DNA of 36,303 bases, from positions 1 to 36,303 of the forward strand of contig UBTA01000009.1 in assembly GCA_900468065.1 (NCBI GenBank), in the 5' to 3' direction. Source of the stretch: Hyphomicrobiales bacterium (GTDB lineage: Bacteria; Pseudomonadota; Alphaproteobacteria; Rhizobiales; Rhizobiaceae). Both the position numbers and the translations under genes were made by a program. The notes under the pieces are model-generated. The model was not told where the DNA came from. It saw only the letters and a program-made list of their open reading frames with translations, and did not search any database. Positions 25,494 to 32,820 of this stretch are shown piece after piece (positions within the stretch are counted from its first letter, which is position 1; every line of letters starts with the position of its first letter).

Positions 25494-26441
25494 TCAAAGA
25501 CCGAGCGCGGTCTTTACAGCAGGCAATCCTTCAGCACCATCCTTGGTGGTGACGCCGGCGAGCCAGGGATCGATGGCCGTCGGGTTGGCCTTCAGCCACT
25601 CGTTGGCCGCGACTTCCGGATCCTTGCCGTCGTTCAAGATCTTGCCCATGATCTCGTTTTCCATCGGAAGCGAGAACTTCAGGTTGGTGATCAATTTGCC
25701 GACATTCGGGCACTCGGCGGTATAGCCGGCGCGAACGTTGGTGAAGATGGTGGCGCCGCCGAGGTTCGGTCCGAAGATGTCGTCGCCGCCGGTGAGGTAT
25801 GTCAGCTTGAAGTTGGAATTCATCGGGTGGGGTTCCCAGCCGAGGAAGATGACCGGAGTACCATCCTTTTCTGCGCGGGCGACCTGCGCCAGCATGCCCT
25901 GCTCGGAGGATTCGACGACTTCGAAGCCCTTCAGGCCGAACGTATCCTTGTCCGTCATGTCGATGATCAGGCGATTGCCGTCGTTGCCGGGCTCGATGCC
26001 ATAGATCTTGCCGTCGAGATCAGCCTTATGAGCGGCGATATCCTTGAAGTCCTTGATGCCGAGTTCGGCACCCTTGGCATTGGTCGCCAGCGTGTACTTG
26101 GCGCCTTCGAGGTTAGGGCCGAACGATTCGACAGATTTGTCGTTCAGGAAGGGACGAACGTCGGCTTCCTGGGTCGGCATCCAGTTGCCGAGGAAGACGT
26201 CGATATCCTTGTTCTTCAGCGACTGATAGGTCACAGGAACGGACAGAACCTTGATGTCGGTCTGATAGCCGAGGCCCTTGAGGATAGAGGAAACGGTCGC
26301 AGTCGTCGCGGTGATGTCCGTCCAGCCGACATCGGCGAAGCGGACGGTGCCACAGCTCTCAGGCTCGGCCGCATAGGCGGATGTCAGTGCGCTCAGCGAT
26401 ACGGCTGCAGTCAGCATGAATTTCAATGTCAGTCTGGTCAT
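25494..26441 (-). CDS. choX: choline-binding periplasmic protein
   Basis: The 315-residue precursor starts with a signal peptide (MTRLTLKFMLTAAVSLSALTSAYA). The mature part has the aromatic segments that form the quaternary-amine box in ChoX and ProX relatives: FADVGWTDITA, FLGNWMPT and FLGWEPHPMN. This matches ChoX, which binds choline and, less well, acetylcholine. The ATG at 26441 is chosen because the signal peptide starts there; an extension to 26543 is not supported. It is the first gene of choXWV. An inverted repeat 39-94 bases upstream may be a regulator site. Confidence 0.9.
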   Translation of the reverse strand: MTRLTLKFMLTAAVSLSALTSAYAAEPESCGTVRFADVGWTDITATTATVSSILKGLGYQTDIKVLSVPVTYQSLKNKDIDVFLGNWMPTQEADVRPFLNDKSVESFGPNLEGAKYTLATNAKGAELGIKDFKDIAAHKADLDGKIYGIEPGNDGNRLIIDMTDKDTFGLKGFEVVESSEQGMLAQVARAEKDGTPVIFLGWEPHPMNSNFKLTYLTGGDDIFGPNLGGATIFTNVRAGYTAECPNVGKLITNLKFSLPMENEIMGKILNDGKDPEVAANEWLKANPTAIDPWLAGVTTKDGAEGLPAVKTALGL

Positions 26442-26479
26442 CGTGATAATTCCCCTGCCTTTTGATTTTAGCCAATCAC

Positions 26480-26535
26480 CAAATGTCCGCCAATTCAAGC
26501 GCCCTGGTGTTGTCCTGAGTGTATTGGGACATTTG
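26480..26535. promoter_or_regulatory. inverted repeat upstream of choX
   Basis: CAAATGTCC (26480-26488) and GGACATTTG (26527-26535) are perfect inverted copies separated by 38 bases in the choX/tdk divergent gap. A degenerate third copy (CAAATGTTG) begins at about 26577. The arrangement suggests a regulator bound at two or three half-sites near the choX promoter. Confidence 0.4.
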
Positions 26536-26685
26536 CCGGACACGCCCGCCTAAAACGACGCGGGATGTCGCATTGCCAAATGTTGTGGCGCTTGCCGACG
26601 ATTTTCTGTGACTTTCGCGTTCGCGCTCTGGCCTTCCTCGCCCGGTCTGTTCATGAACAATCGACAGCATACAGAAGAGGACGCC

Positions 26686-27267
26686 ATGGCAAAACTGTAT
26701 TTCAGCTACGCCACGATGAACGCAGGCAAATCGACCATGCTTCTGCAGGCGTCGTACAACTATCGCGAACGCGGTATGCGAACGGTCATCCTGATTGCTG
26801 CCTTCGACGACCGGGCGGGCCAGGGGCGGGTGTCCTCGCGTATCGGATTGAGCGAAGACGGCATCGCGTTTACGCATGCCGACGACCTTTATGCCTTGAT
26901 CGAGCGCCTACACGCTGAAGAGACAATTGCCTGTGTTTTTGTCGATGAAGCTCAGTTCCTCGGTGAAGATCAGGTCTGGCAACTGGCGCGCGTCGCTGAT
27001 CGCATCGGCATTCCGGTCATGGCCTACGGATTGCGCACGGATTTCCAGGGCAAGCTGTTTCCCGGTTCGATGGCGCTGCTCGCCATTGCCGACGAGATGC
27101 GCGAAGTCCGCACCATCTGCCATTGCGGCCGCAAGGCGACTATGGTGGCGCGGATGGATGCCGCCGGTAATATCGTGCGCGAGGGCGCGCAGGTCGAGGT
27201 TGGCGGCAACGAGAAATATGTCGTCTATTGCCGCCGGCACTGGGAAGACAAGATGAACGAAGCGTGA
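26686..27267 (+). CDS. tdk: thymidine kinase (type II)
   Basis: The 193-residue enzyme phosphorylates thymidine to dTMP in the salvage pathway. YATMNAGKST near residues 8-17 is the P-loop of type II thymidine kinases, FVDEAQFL near residue 85 contains the catalytic region, and GLRTDFQGKLFPGS is the thymidine-binding lasso area. The zinc-site cysteines are in CHCGRKA and YCRRH near the C-terminus. The ATG at 26686 follows AGAGG; upstream in-frame ATGs would add residues of unrelated character. It is followed by a cytochrome c gene after 71 bases. Confidence 0.94.
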   Translation: MAKLYFSYATMNAGKSTMLLQASYNYRERGMRTVILIAAFDDRAGQGRVSSRIGLSEDGIAFTHADDLYALIERLHAEETIACVFVDEAQFLGEDQVWQLARVADRIGIPVMAYGLRTDFQGKLFPGSMALLAIADEMREVRTICHCGRKATMVARMDAAGNIVREGAQVEVGGNEKYVVYCRRHWEDKMNEA

Positions 27268-27338
27268 GGCAGGCTATCGCCGGGCCGGTGCGCCGTGCCA
27301 TGATGGCGCCATCGCGTCCGCCTTCCGGGAAATCGCCC

Positions 27339-27728
27339 ATGCCTCTTTCTATTCGTTTCGTTTCATTCAGCCTTTTCCTCTGTCTCGGGACAAGTCTTGC
27401 CCATGCCGCCGGCGACGCTGCGGCTGGCGCGCAGGTCTTCAAGAAATGCGGCGCCTGTCACACGGCGACCGAGCCGATGAACCGTGTCGGTCCCAGCCTG
27501 ATGGGTGTCATTGGCCGCCCGGTCGCGACCTTTTCCGGCTACAATTATTCGAGCGCGATGACCGCGTTCGGTGAAGATGGAAAAGTCTGGGACGAGGAGC
27601 GGTTGTCGGAATACCTGATGAGCCCCAAGGCGATGGTTCCCGGCACCAAGATGTCTTTTCCGGGCTTGAAAAAGCCGCAGGAAATCGAAGACGTCCTTGC
27701 CTACCTGAAGACGGCGGTGGCCAAATAG
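27339..27728 (+). CDS. small periplasmic cytochrome c
   Basis: The 129-residue precursor has a signal peptide (about residues 1-23), one heme c site CGACH (C37, C40, H41) and a distal ligand candidate M105 in GTKMSFPG. This is the layout of class I soluble cytochromes c such as c550/c2 that pass electrons between the bc1 complex and oxidases. YNYSSAM near residue 68 and MVPGTKMSFPGL are typical of the mitochondrial-like group. The gene may share a transcript with tdk, but there is no functional link. Confidence 0.9.
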   Translation: MPLSIRFVSFSLFLCLGTSLAHAAGDAAAGAQVFKKCGACHTATEPMNRVGPSLMGVIGRPVATFSGYNYSSAMTAFGEDGKVWDEERLSEYLMSPKAMVPGTKMSFPGLKKPQEIEDVLAYLKTAVAK

Positions 27729-27794
27729 CGCGGCCATCCCCGGAAGAACGGCCCGCCTAAGCGATATACGCTTTAAAAACCGTGGATTGCACAC

Positions 27795-27824
27795 TTGTTC
27801 TTCAAATTACTGCTCCCATTATAT
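27795..27824 (+). promoter_or_regulatory. candidate promoter of the AAA-ATPase operon
   Basis: In an AT-rich stretch, TTGTTC (27795-27800) and TTATAT (27819-27824) are 18 bases apart, about 70 bases before the first gene of the operon. An alternative -35 is TTGCAC at 27787. The drop in GC compared with both flanks supports a promoter region more than either hexamer does. Confidence 0.35.
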
Positions 27825-27894
27825 AAGCTGATGTCACGACTTAATAATTTGGCTACGCGGCGCGTCTGCACCGGAGCAACCAGGGGGAAAACCG

Positions 27895-28983
27895 ATGGCG
27901 ACACTTCAGAATTTTGAGAGCGAAATCGAGAAAACCCGCGGCATCGTTGAACAGATGCGCGGCAAGATGAACCAGTCCGCCGTCGTGCTCGACCAGTTCG
28001 CCAAATCCGACACCAAGCTGGGCGATGCGAATTTCGATATCGAGAATGCCCGCATCCAGGACGTCATCAACCAGCAGAAGGTGATGGAAGGCAATATTGC
28101 CGACCTGATCATCGGTCTGGAAGACGCCACCAACGCATTCGGCTCCGAATTCGAGAGCATGAAGAGCTATACCGGCTACGAAAAGTTCATCGGTATCTTT
28201 TCCAAGCAGAGCGCCCAGCGCATGCGCACCGACCGCGTCCGCAACATGTCGCTCGCCGGCAACCTGCAGGAGTTGCTGTCAAAATCCGATACGATCGTCG
28301 GCATCCTGAAGGAACAGAAGGGCGTTCTTGACCAGCGCTACAAAACTTCAGAAGCGAGCCTTCTGCAGGTCATCGAGCGGCGCAAGGCGACGATCGCCAA
28401 CCTGCAGGAAACTCAGAAGCGCATCGAGGAACTGAACCCGATGCTGATGGACATCGAAAACAGGATCGCTGCCTCGACCGACCAGATTTCCCGCACCCAG
28501 CTTGAAGGCGAGCGCTCGGTGCTGGCGACCGAATATAACGAGAAGCAGGCCAAGGAACAGGAACTGCTGGCCGAGAGCCAGACATACGAGCGCTACACCT
28601 CGATGTTCCAGACCTTCGTCGATAGCCTCAACAACCAGATCGCCGCCCAGAATACGCTGATCAACAAGCTGACCATCGATACCGAGCAGCGCATCGTGCT
28701 GTACAAGGCGCTGGAAGATTCCTTGAAGACCGCAGCGCAGCAGGATGTCGCCCACAAGATCAACACGCTCGGCAGCCAGGTCGATACGGCAGCGGAAGAA
28801 ACCATGGCCGGCATCGGCTCGGCCTCGCAGCGCGATATTGGCGATCTGCTGGAAATGCACGAGAAGAACATGCTCTCCACCCAGGATATCCAGCGCCGCA
28901 AGAAGCTGGCGGACGATGCGTTTGCCCGGCGGTTCCAGGCTGTGATGGACAAGCATAATTCGGCGAATTACGTGAAGCAGTAG
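27895..28983 (+). CDS. coiled-coil protein, first gene of AAA operon
   Basis: The 362-residue protein has no signal peptide or transmembrane helix. It is highly charged with Gln/Glu/Lys-rich heptad patterns over much of its length, strongest at about residues 40-75 and 140-275. The ATG follows AGGGGGA. I cannot assign a family with confidence. Its length, all-helical character and C-terminal region (LEDSLKTAAQQDVAHKIN onwards) have the general layout of TelA/KlaA toxic-anion-resistance proteins, but no diagnostic motif is visible; treat this as a hypothesis. It leads a five-gene plus-strand group and is separated from the next gene by a palindromic repeat. It is a plausible filament or substrate for the AAA ATPase downstream. 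Confidence 0.75.
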   Translation: MATLQNFESEIEKTRGIVEQMRGKMNQSAVVLDQFAKSDTKLGDANFDIENARIQDVINQQKVMEGNIADLIIGLEDATNAFGSEFESMKSYTGYEKFIGIFSKQSAQRMRTDRVRNMSLAGNLQELLSKSDTIVGILKEQKGVLDQRYKTSEASLLQVIERRKATIANLQETQKRIEELNPMLMDIENRIAASTDQISRTQLEGERSVLATEYNEKQAKEQELLAESQTYERYTSMFQTFVDSLNNQIAAQNTLINKLTIDTEQRIVLYKALEDSLKTAAQQDVAHKINTLGSQVDTAAEETMAGIGSASQRDIGDLLEMHEKNMLSTQDIQRRKKLADDAFARRFQAVMDKHNSANYVKQ

Positions 28984-29017
28984 TTCTACGCATGCCAGCG
29001 GAAGATCATTTCAAAAT

Positions 29018-29130
29018 GCCCCTCACCCTAACCCTCTCCCCGCAGGCGGGGAGAGGGGACGACGGAATTTGCCGCATTTCCCTTCTCCCCGTTTACGGGG
29101 AGAAGGTGCCCGACAGGGCGGATGAGGGGC
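29018..29130. repeat. palindromic rhizobial intergenic repeat (RIME-like)
   Basis: Outer inverted ends GCCCCTCA and TGAGGGGC (29018-29025 and 29123-29130) enclose two strong hairpins. The first is CCCTCTCCCCGC / GCGGGGAGAGGG (29032-29057), the second CCTTCTCCCCGT / ACGGGGAGAAGG (29081-29106), each a perfect 12-bp stem with a two-base centre. Such elements are common between genes in rhizobia; the RIME label is from memory and unchecked. It lies between the first two genes of the operon and may affect mRNA stability or read-through. Confidence 0.8.
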
Positions 29131-29167
29131 GTGACGCATACACAGCATTGCTGTTGGGAAACCAGCC

Positions 29168-30316
29168 ATGAACGCCGCATCCGAAGGGGCCGTTGGCCAG
29201 TATTTTGCCTCGATCCGGGCAGCGCTTGGCGGTTTGGAAATTTTCCTCGGTGACCGCAACTCGCCGCTTTACCGCGATACGGTGGTGGGCGAGGTCGTCG
29301 TTCCCTACCTGTCGCGGCTTAAGGCGTCGTTTTCCTGCTGGGAAAACCGGATCGGCTTTATCGAGCAGTTCCGTATCTCCCGGGCCGAAAGCGGCTTTCC
29401 GGTGTTCCAGAACGTGCTGGAACTGGAAAACGACCGGCAATCGGCGGAAAAGCGGCTGGCGGGAATTCCGGTGGCCGATGCGTTGCGTCAGGAAATGGCC
29501 GATTTCATCCTGCGGCAGAAGGCGTTTCCGGCTGAGCTGCAATCGCGCATGGCTGAGCGGCTCTATCTCGAACAGATCGGCAAGGGTGATATTTTTTCGC
29601 CCTTCATCATGCCCGAGACCATTCGCGTTGGTGTGAACCCTAAGACCCAGCGGCCCTATTACGTCGTCTGCTGGGGCGCCTTCGACGGCGCAAGCACCTT
29701 GCCGATGGTCTATATGTCTGTCATCGAGGATTCGTCGGAAAAGATCATCAAGCTTCTGGTGACGCCGGATGGCAAGCTCAATCCGGACACGGATATTCCG
29801 CTGCCGATCGGCGGGCTGCTCAATCCCGATCTAGCCAGCCGTTTCGACGATTTCGCCCTGAAGAACAGCGCCTATTCGCTGACGCCGGTGACGATCGCCA
29901 CCAATCTCGACAAGGATTTCGAGGAGCTGCATCCTAAGCAGCTGCGGCGCATCGTGCTCGGACCATTCTATTCTGCCGGGATTACCGAGAACAATGCCAA
30001 GATCAACGATATCCTCTCGAAAGTGCGCAAGACCGAGAACGCCTGGCTTTTGACCTGGACCGTGCAGGAAGTGTTCTCCAAGGCTGAGCGGCCGGCCCAG
30101 CGCGGCTTCTTCTCATCGACGCCGGCATCGGAAGAATTCCATATCGACACCGACAATCTCGAGGCAACACGCATGGGCGTGAGCTCCTACGAGAAACACG
30201 CGCTGGTGCCACACGACGCCTATCAGGCGCTCTATGCCGCCGGCGACGCAGCAACAATCTTCGGCGATTACAAGGTGCATGTGATTTCCGGAAACCAAGT
30301 CATCAGCGAGGTCTAG
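29168..30316 (+). CDS. conserved hypothetical protein, operon gene 2
   Basis: The 382-residue protein is not recognised. It has no signal peptide or transmembrane helix and should be cytoplasmic. The N-terminal half (to about residue 140) looks helical with Arg/Glu-rich segments; the middle (about 148-215) is strand-rich, with YYVVCWGAFDG and MVYMSVIEDSSEKIIKL. The rest is mixed. The ATG follows GGGAAA. The stop is only four bases before the ATPase start, which argues for tight co-expression with that ATPase and perhaps a direct complex. It could be an adaptor, but there is no motif to prove it. Confidence 0.75.
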   Translation: MNAASEGAVGQYFASIRAALGGLEIFLGDRNSPLYRDTVVGEVVVPYLSRLKASFSCWENRIGFIEQFRISRAESGFPVFQNVLELENDRQSAEKRLAGIPVADALRQEMADFILRQKAFPAELQSRMAERLYLEQIGKGDIFSPFIMPETIRVGVNPKTQRPYYVVCWGAFDGASTLPMVYMSVIEDSSEKIIKLLVTPDGKLNPDTDIPLPIGGLLNPDLASRFDDFALKNSAYSLTPVTIATNLDKDFEELHPKQLRRIVLGPFYSAGITENNAKINDILSKVRKTENAWLLTWTVQEVFSKAERPAQRGFFSSTPASEEFHIDTDNLEATRMGVSSYEKHALVPHDAYQALYAAGDAATIFGDYKVHVISGNQVISEV

Positions 30317-30320
30317 GATT

Positions 30321-32237
30321 ATGTCACTGAACGCGGGCTTGACGACGCTGCACGAGGACGACATCGCCAAGCATCAGGCGGTAGCACAGGGTCTTGTCAC
30401 CCGGCTGATCCTGCTGGAGGCCGATGATCCAACGGCGGGAACAGCCTTGGCCGGAACCGGCCGCCGCTTTGTCTCTACCGTTTCGACCGGTGGACAGCGC
30501 CGCACCCGCGAGGTGGAGTTGGCAAAGACGATCCAATCGGTACGATCCGCCGATCCGCTGATGTCGCCCGCCCAGCATGCGTTGCTTTACCGGTCAAGGC
30601 GGGGGCTACAGGTGGCGCTGGCTGTTGCCGATGTCTTTGCCCGCCAGACCAATCTGGAGGGCCTGCAATCGCGCAATGCCACGGCGCCGCTGTCGGGAGA
30701 TGATGCCAGCCAGTTCAAGGCGCTTCTGTCTGCGTCGGCTTACATCGCCGCCTTCACCTTCGCCGCCTATCTCGGAGCGACGCTTGCTGGCGAAGGCGAA
30801 CCGGTGGAAGACGGAACGGAGCCTGACTTCCTGTTCGATACGCCGCAAGATGCGCTGAAGGGCATGATCTCGGCGCTCGACAAGACCATTGCCGGGGCAC
30901 CGGACGATGCCGCCTTGACCAACCGGGCGCGGGCCTTTGCCCGGCTCGCGATCGAGGGTCTGATCGGCCGCAAGGCACGCTTCACCGGACTTGCCAGCTT
31001 CGAGAATGTCCATATCCGTATCGATCAGGACGATTTCACGCTGAACGGTTTCGATGTGGCGCCCGGCGCCAAGCGCAAGCCGCTGGTGATGACCTTCAAG
31101 AAGCCTGAAGAGATCATCGGCAACCACATCGCCAAGTATCAGGCGCTGAAGCTGGCCAAGATGCTGATGGCCTATGATTTCGACCGTCAGATGAACCCGT
31201 TCGTCGAACTGGGTGGCTTTCTCTTCACCTTCATCGGCGACGGCATGCCCGGCACCGGCAAGACCATCCTCATCCAGATGCTCGCCGGTCTGCTCAACGA
31301 CTATTGCGAGATCGCCGGCTACGCCTTCCACTACGAGAATTTCGGCGTCGATCAGATTTCCTCCTATCAGGGCAAATCCGGCCAGAACTGCAAGGAATTC
31401 GTCAACAATGTCATCAATCCGCGCGCCATCGGTTTCGGCACGATCGACGATGTCGATCAGGTTGCGGCCAAGCGCTCCGACGACCGTGCGTCGGCCGGTC
31501 AGCACGAGGTGACGGCTGTGCTGATGGAGAGTTTTGCTGGCGCCTCCACGGTGATCCGTGGCAACTGCACGTTCGGCATGTTCTCCAACTATCCGGAAAA
31601 TGTCGATGATGCGCTCCGTCAGCGTGCCGGCGCCCGCTGGCTGGTCGATGGGCCGCAGTCGGAAGGCGATTATATCGATATCTTCGCCATGCTGGTCGGC
31701 AAGAACCACCAGATCCCGCTTGGAGAACATCAGCTGTTTGCCGGTCAGGAGATCAAAAAAGCCGTTTCGCAATCCTATGCCGAGCATGCCCGTCCGAAGG
31801 AGGAAGGGCTGCTGGCCGTCTGGGAACGCCATGAAAAGGAAGAGGGCAAGATCGAGACGCTGGCCGATGTCGGTTCCTACCTGCACATGATCAAGGAGGC
31901 CGAGCCGCGCTTCACCGGCCGGGCGATCAAGAACATTACCGATGCGGTCAAGATGCGGGCGATGGACGTCGATCTGCCTGATGACTGGTTTGCGACGCCG
32001 GAAGCCTTCATGCACAAGGCCTATGACGAAAAGAAAGCCATGATCGAAACCCTGCGCGGGCCGATCACGCTCGACATGGTCATGCAGGAAATCAACCGCT
32101 ACGCCGATAGCGAATTCCGCTACACCGACAAGTCCGACGATGCAGCCGTGACCGACATCATTCGCCGCGAACGCCAGCGGGAGAAGGCGATCCGCGAGAT
32201 CGAGGCGATGAAGGCGGGCGGGCGGTGGCAGGGGTAG
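30321..32237 (+). CDS. AAA ATPase, operon gene 3
   Basis: The 638-residue protein has a C-terminal AAA domain. Walker A is GDGMPGTGKT (306-315). Walker B is GFGTIDDVDQ, with D376 and D377 where Asp-Glu is usual. The following DDRASAGQHEVTAVLMESFAG matches the region after Walker B in FtsH/p97-type ATPases. N423 in MFSNYP fits sensor 1, and R433 or R435 in DDALRQRAGAR fits the arginine finger. The first 250 residues are a family-specific N-terminal region with a moderately hydrophobic segment at about 134-157 that could touch membrane. No protease or helicase domain is present, so a remodelling role is likely. Substrate unknown; the neighbours are the best candidates. Confidence 0.88.
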   Translation: MSLNAGLTTLHEDDIAKHQAVAQGLVTRLILLEADDPTAGTALAGTGRRFVSTVSTGGQRRTREVELAKTIQSVRSADPLMSPAQHALLYRSRRGLQVALAVADVFARQTNLEGLQSRNATAPLSGDDASQFKALLSASAYIAAFTFAAYLGATLAGEGEPVEDGTEPDFLFDTPQDALKGMISALDKTIAGAPDDAALTNRARAFARLAIEGLIGRKARFTGLASFENVHIRIDQDDFTLNGFDVAPGAKRKPLVMTFKKPEEIIGNHIAKYQALKLAKMLMAYDFDRQMNPFVELGGFLFTFIGDGMPGTGKTILIQMLAGLLNDYCEIAGYAFHYENFGVDQISSYQGKSGQNCKEFVNNVINPRAIGFGTIDDVDQVAAKRSDDRASAGQHEVTAVLMESFAGASTVIRGNCTFGMFSNYPENVDDALRQRAGARWLVDGPQSEGDYIDIFAMLVGKNHQIPLGEHQLFAGQEIKKAVSQSYAEHARPKEEGLLAVWERHEKEEGKIETLADVGSYLHMIKEAEPRFTGRAIKNITDAVKMRAMDVDLPDDWFATPEAFMHKAYDEKKAMIETLRGPITLDMVMQEINRYADSEFRYTDKSDDAAVTDIIRRERQREKAIREIEAMKAGGRWQG

Positions 32238-32279
32238 GGCGGCCAAACTGTTCTGGAAGTTAAACCAGGATGATGATAT

Positions 32280-32290
32280 GTGGTATACAC
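32280..32290. promoter_or_regulatory. palindromic site before the RelB-like gene
   Basis: GTGGTATACAC has a perfect GTATAC core with GTG/CAC-like ends, 23 bases before the antitoxin ATG in a local AT-rich stretch. It may be the autoregulatory operator and contains a -10-like TATACA. I see no strong -35. Confidence 0.35.
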
Positions 32291-32312
32291 GTATCCCATA
32301 AGGAATATTATC

Positions 32313-32546
32313 ATGGCCAAGCAAACGGCGATCCGTCTTCCCGATGAGACCTATGAAAGATTGCAGGCTCTTGCCGCACGCACCGGACGGACGGCGACAT
32401 TCTATATTCGCCAGGCGATCGAGGAACATCTTGAGGACCTCGAAGATATCTATATGGCAGAACAAGTGCTGGAAAAATTAGCGCGCGGCGAAACACGCAC
32501 CTACACTCTGGAAGAGGTTGAGCGGAAACTTGGCCTGGACGATTGA
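32313..32546 (+). CDS. RelB/CopG-type ribbon-helix-helix antitoxin
   Basis: The 77-residue protein starts [20 protein letters not shown] and continues with [22 protein letters not shown], a typical ribbon-helix-helix DNA-binding domain. The acidic C-terminal part (about residues 45-77) should bind the toxin. The ATG at 32313 follows AAGGA; an in-frame GTG at 32280 is unlikely. It overlaps the toxin gene. The pair sits inside the AAA operon with its own candidate operator, so it looks like an inserted cassette. Confidence 0.85.
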   Translation: MAKQTAIRLPDETYERLQALAARTGRTATFYIRQAIEEHLEDLEDIYMAEQVLEKLARGETRTYTLEEVERKLGLDD

Positions 32547-32799
32547 GCTGACGGAGGAAGCGTTACGGCAGCTGGAAAAGATGGGACGTTCCAATGCTGT
32601 TCGGATCCGGGAGTACTTGCGAAAGCGCGTCGCAACGCTCGATAACCCGCGCTTGCTTGGTAAACCGCTACAAGGCGGCACGCTTGGCCATCTTTGGCGC
32701 TACAGGGTGGGTGATTTCCGTGTTTTGTGTGAATTGCGCGACGCTCAACTCGTCGTGCTCATTGTTGAGATCGGGCATCGACGTGAAATTTACAGATGA
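32530..32799 (+). CDS. RelE/ParE-family toxin
   Basis: The 89-residue protein starts [17 protein letters not shown] and ends [30 protein letters not shown], the canonical RelE/ParE fold. R, R and the terminal H-R-x-x-Y agree with the RelE-type mRNA interferase group more than with ParE. I chose the TTG at 32530 because it gives the usual N-terminus; another TTG at 32518 adds four residues. It overlaps the antitoxin gene by 17 bases, and the next operon gene starts 21 bases after its stop. Confidence 0.85.
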   Translation: MAWTIELTEEALRQLEKMGRSNAVRIREYLRKRVATLDNPRLLGKPLQGGTLGHLWRYRVGDFRVLCELRDAQLVVLIVEIGHRREIYR

Positions 32800-32820
32800 C
32801 CCGCCCATGGTCCGGACCGC

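Noticed and set aside
26467..26482. TTTAG-N9-AA, a formal match to the NolR box near choX
   Set aside because: This degenerate form is expected by chance, and it lies inside the inverted-repeat region that offers a better explanation.
27768..27785. AAGCG-ATATA-CGCTT as a terminator after the cytochrome c gene
   Set aside because: The stem is only five base pairs and the downstream tract on the plus strand is A-rich, not T-rich.
29018..29130. Possible CRISPR or tandem array because of repeated GC-rich hairpins
   Set aside because: Only two hairpins with different sequences and no regular spacers; it is a palindromic intergenic element.
30606..32465. Long open frame of about 620 codons on the minus strand
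   Set aside because: It lies opposite the AAA ATPase gene, whose motifs are clear, and its product has no recognisable domain. High GC with strong third-position bias creates such frames.
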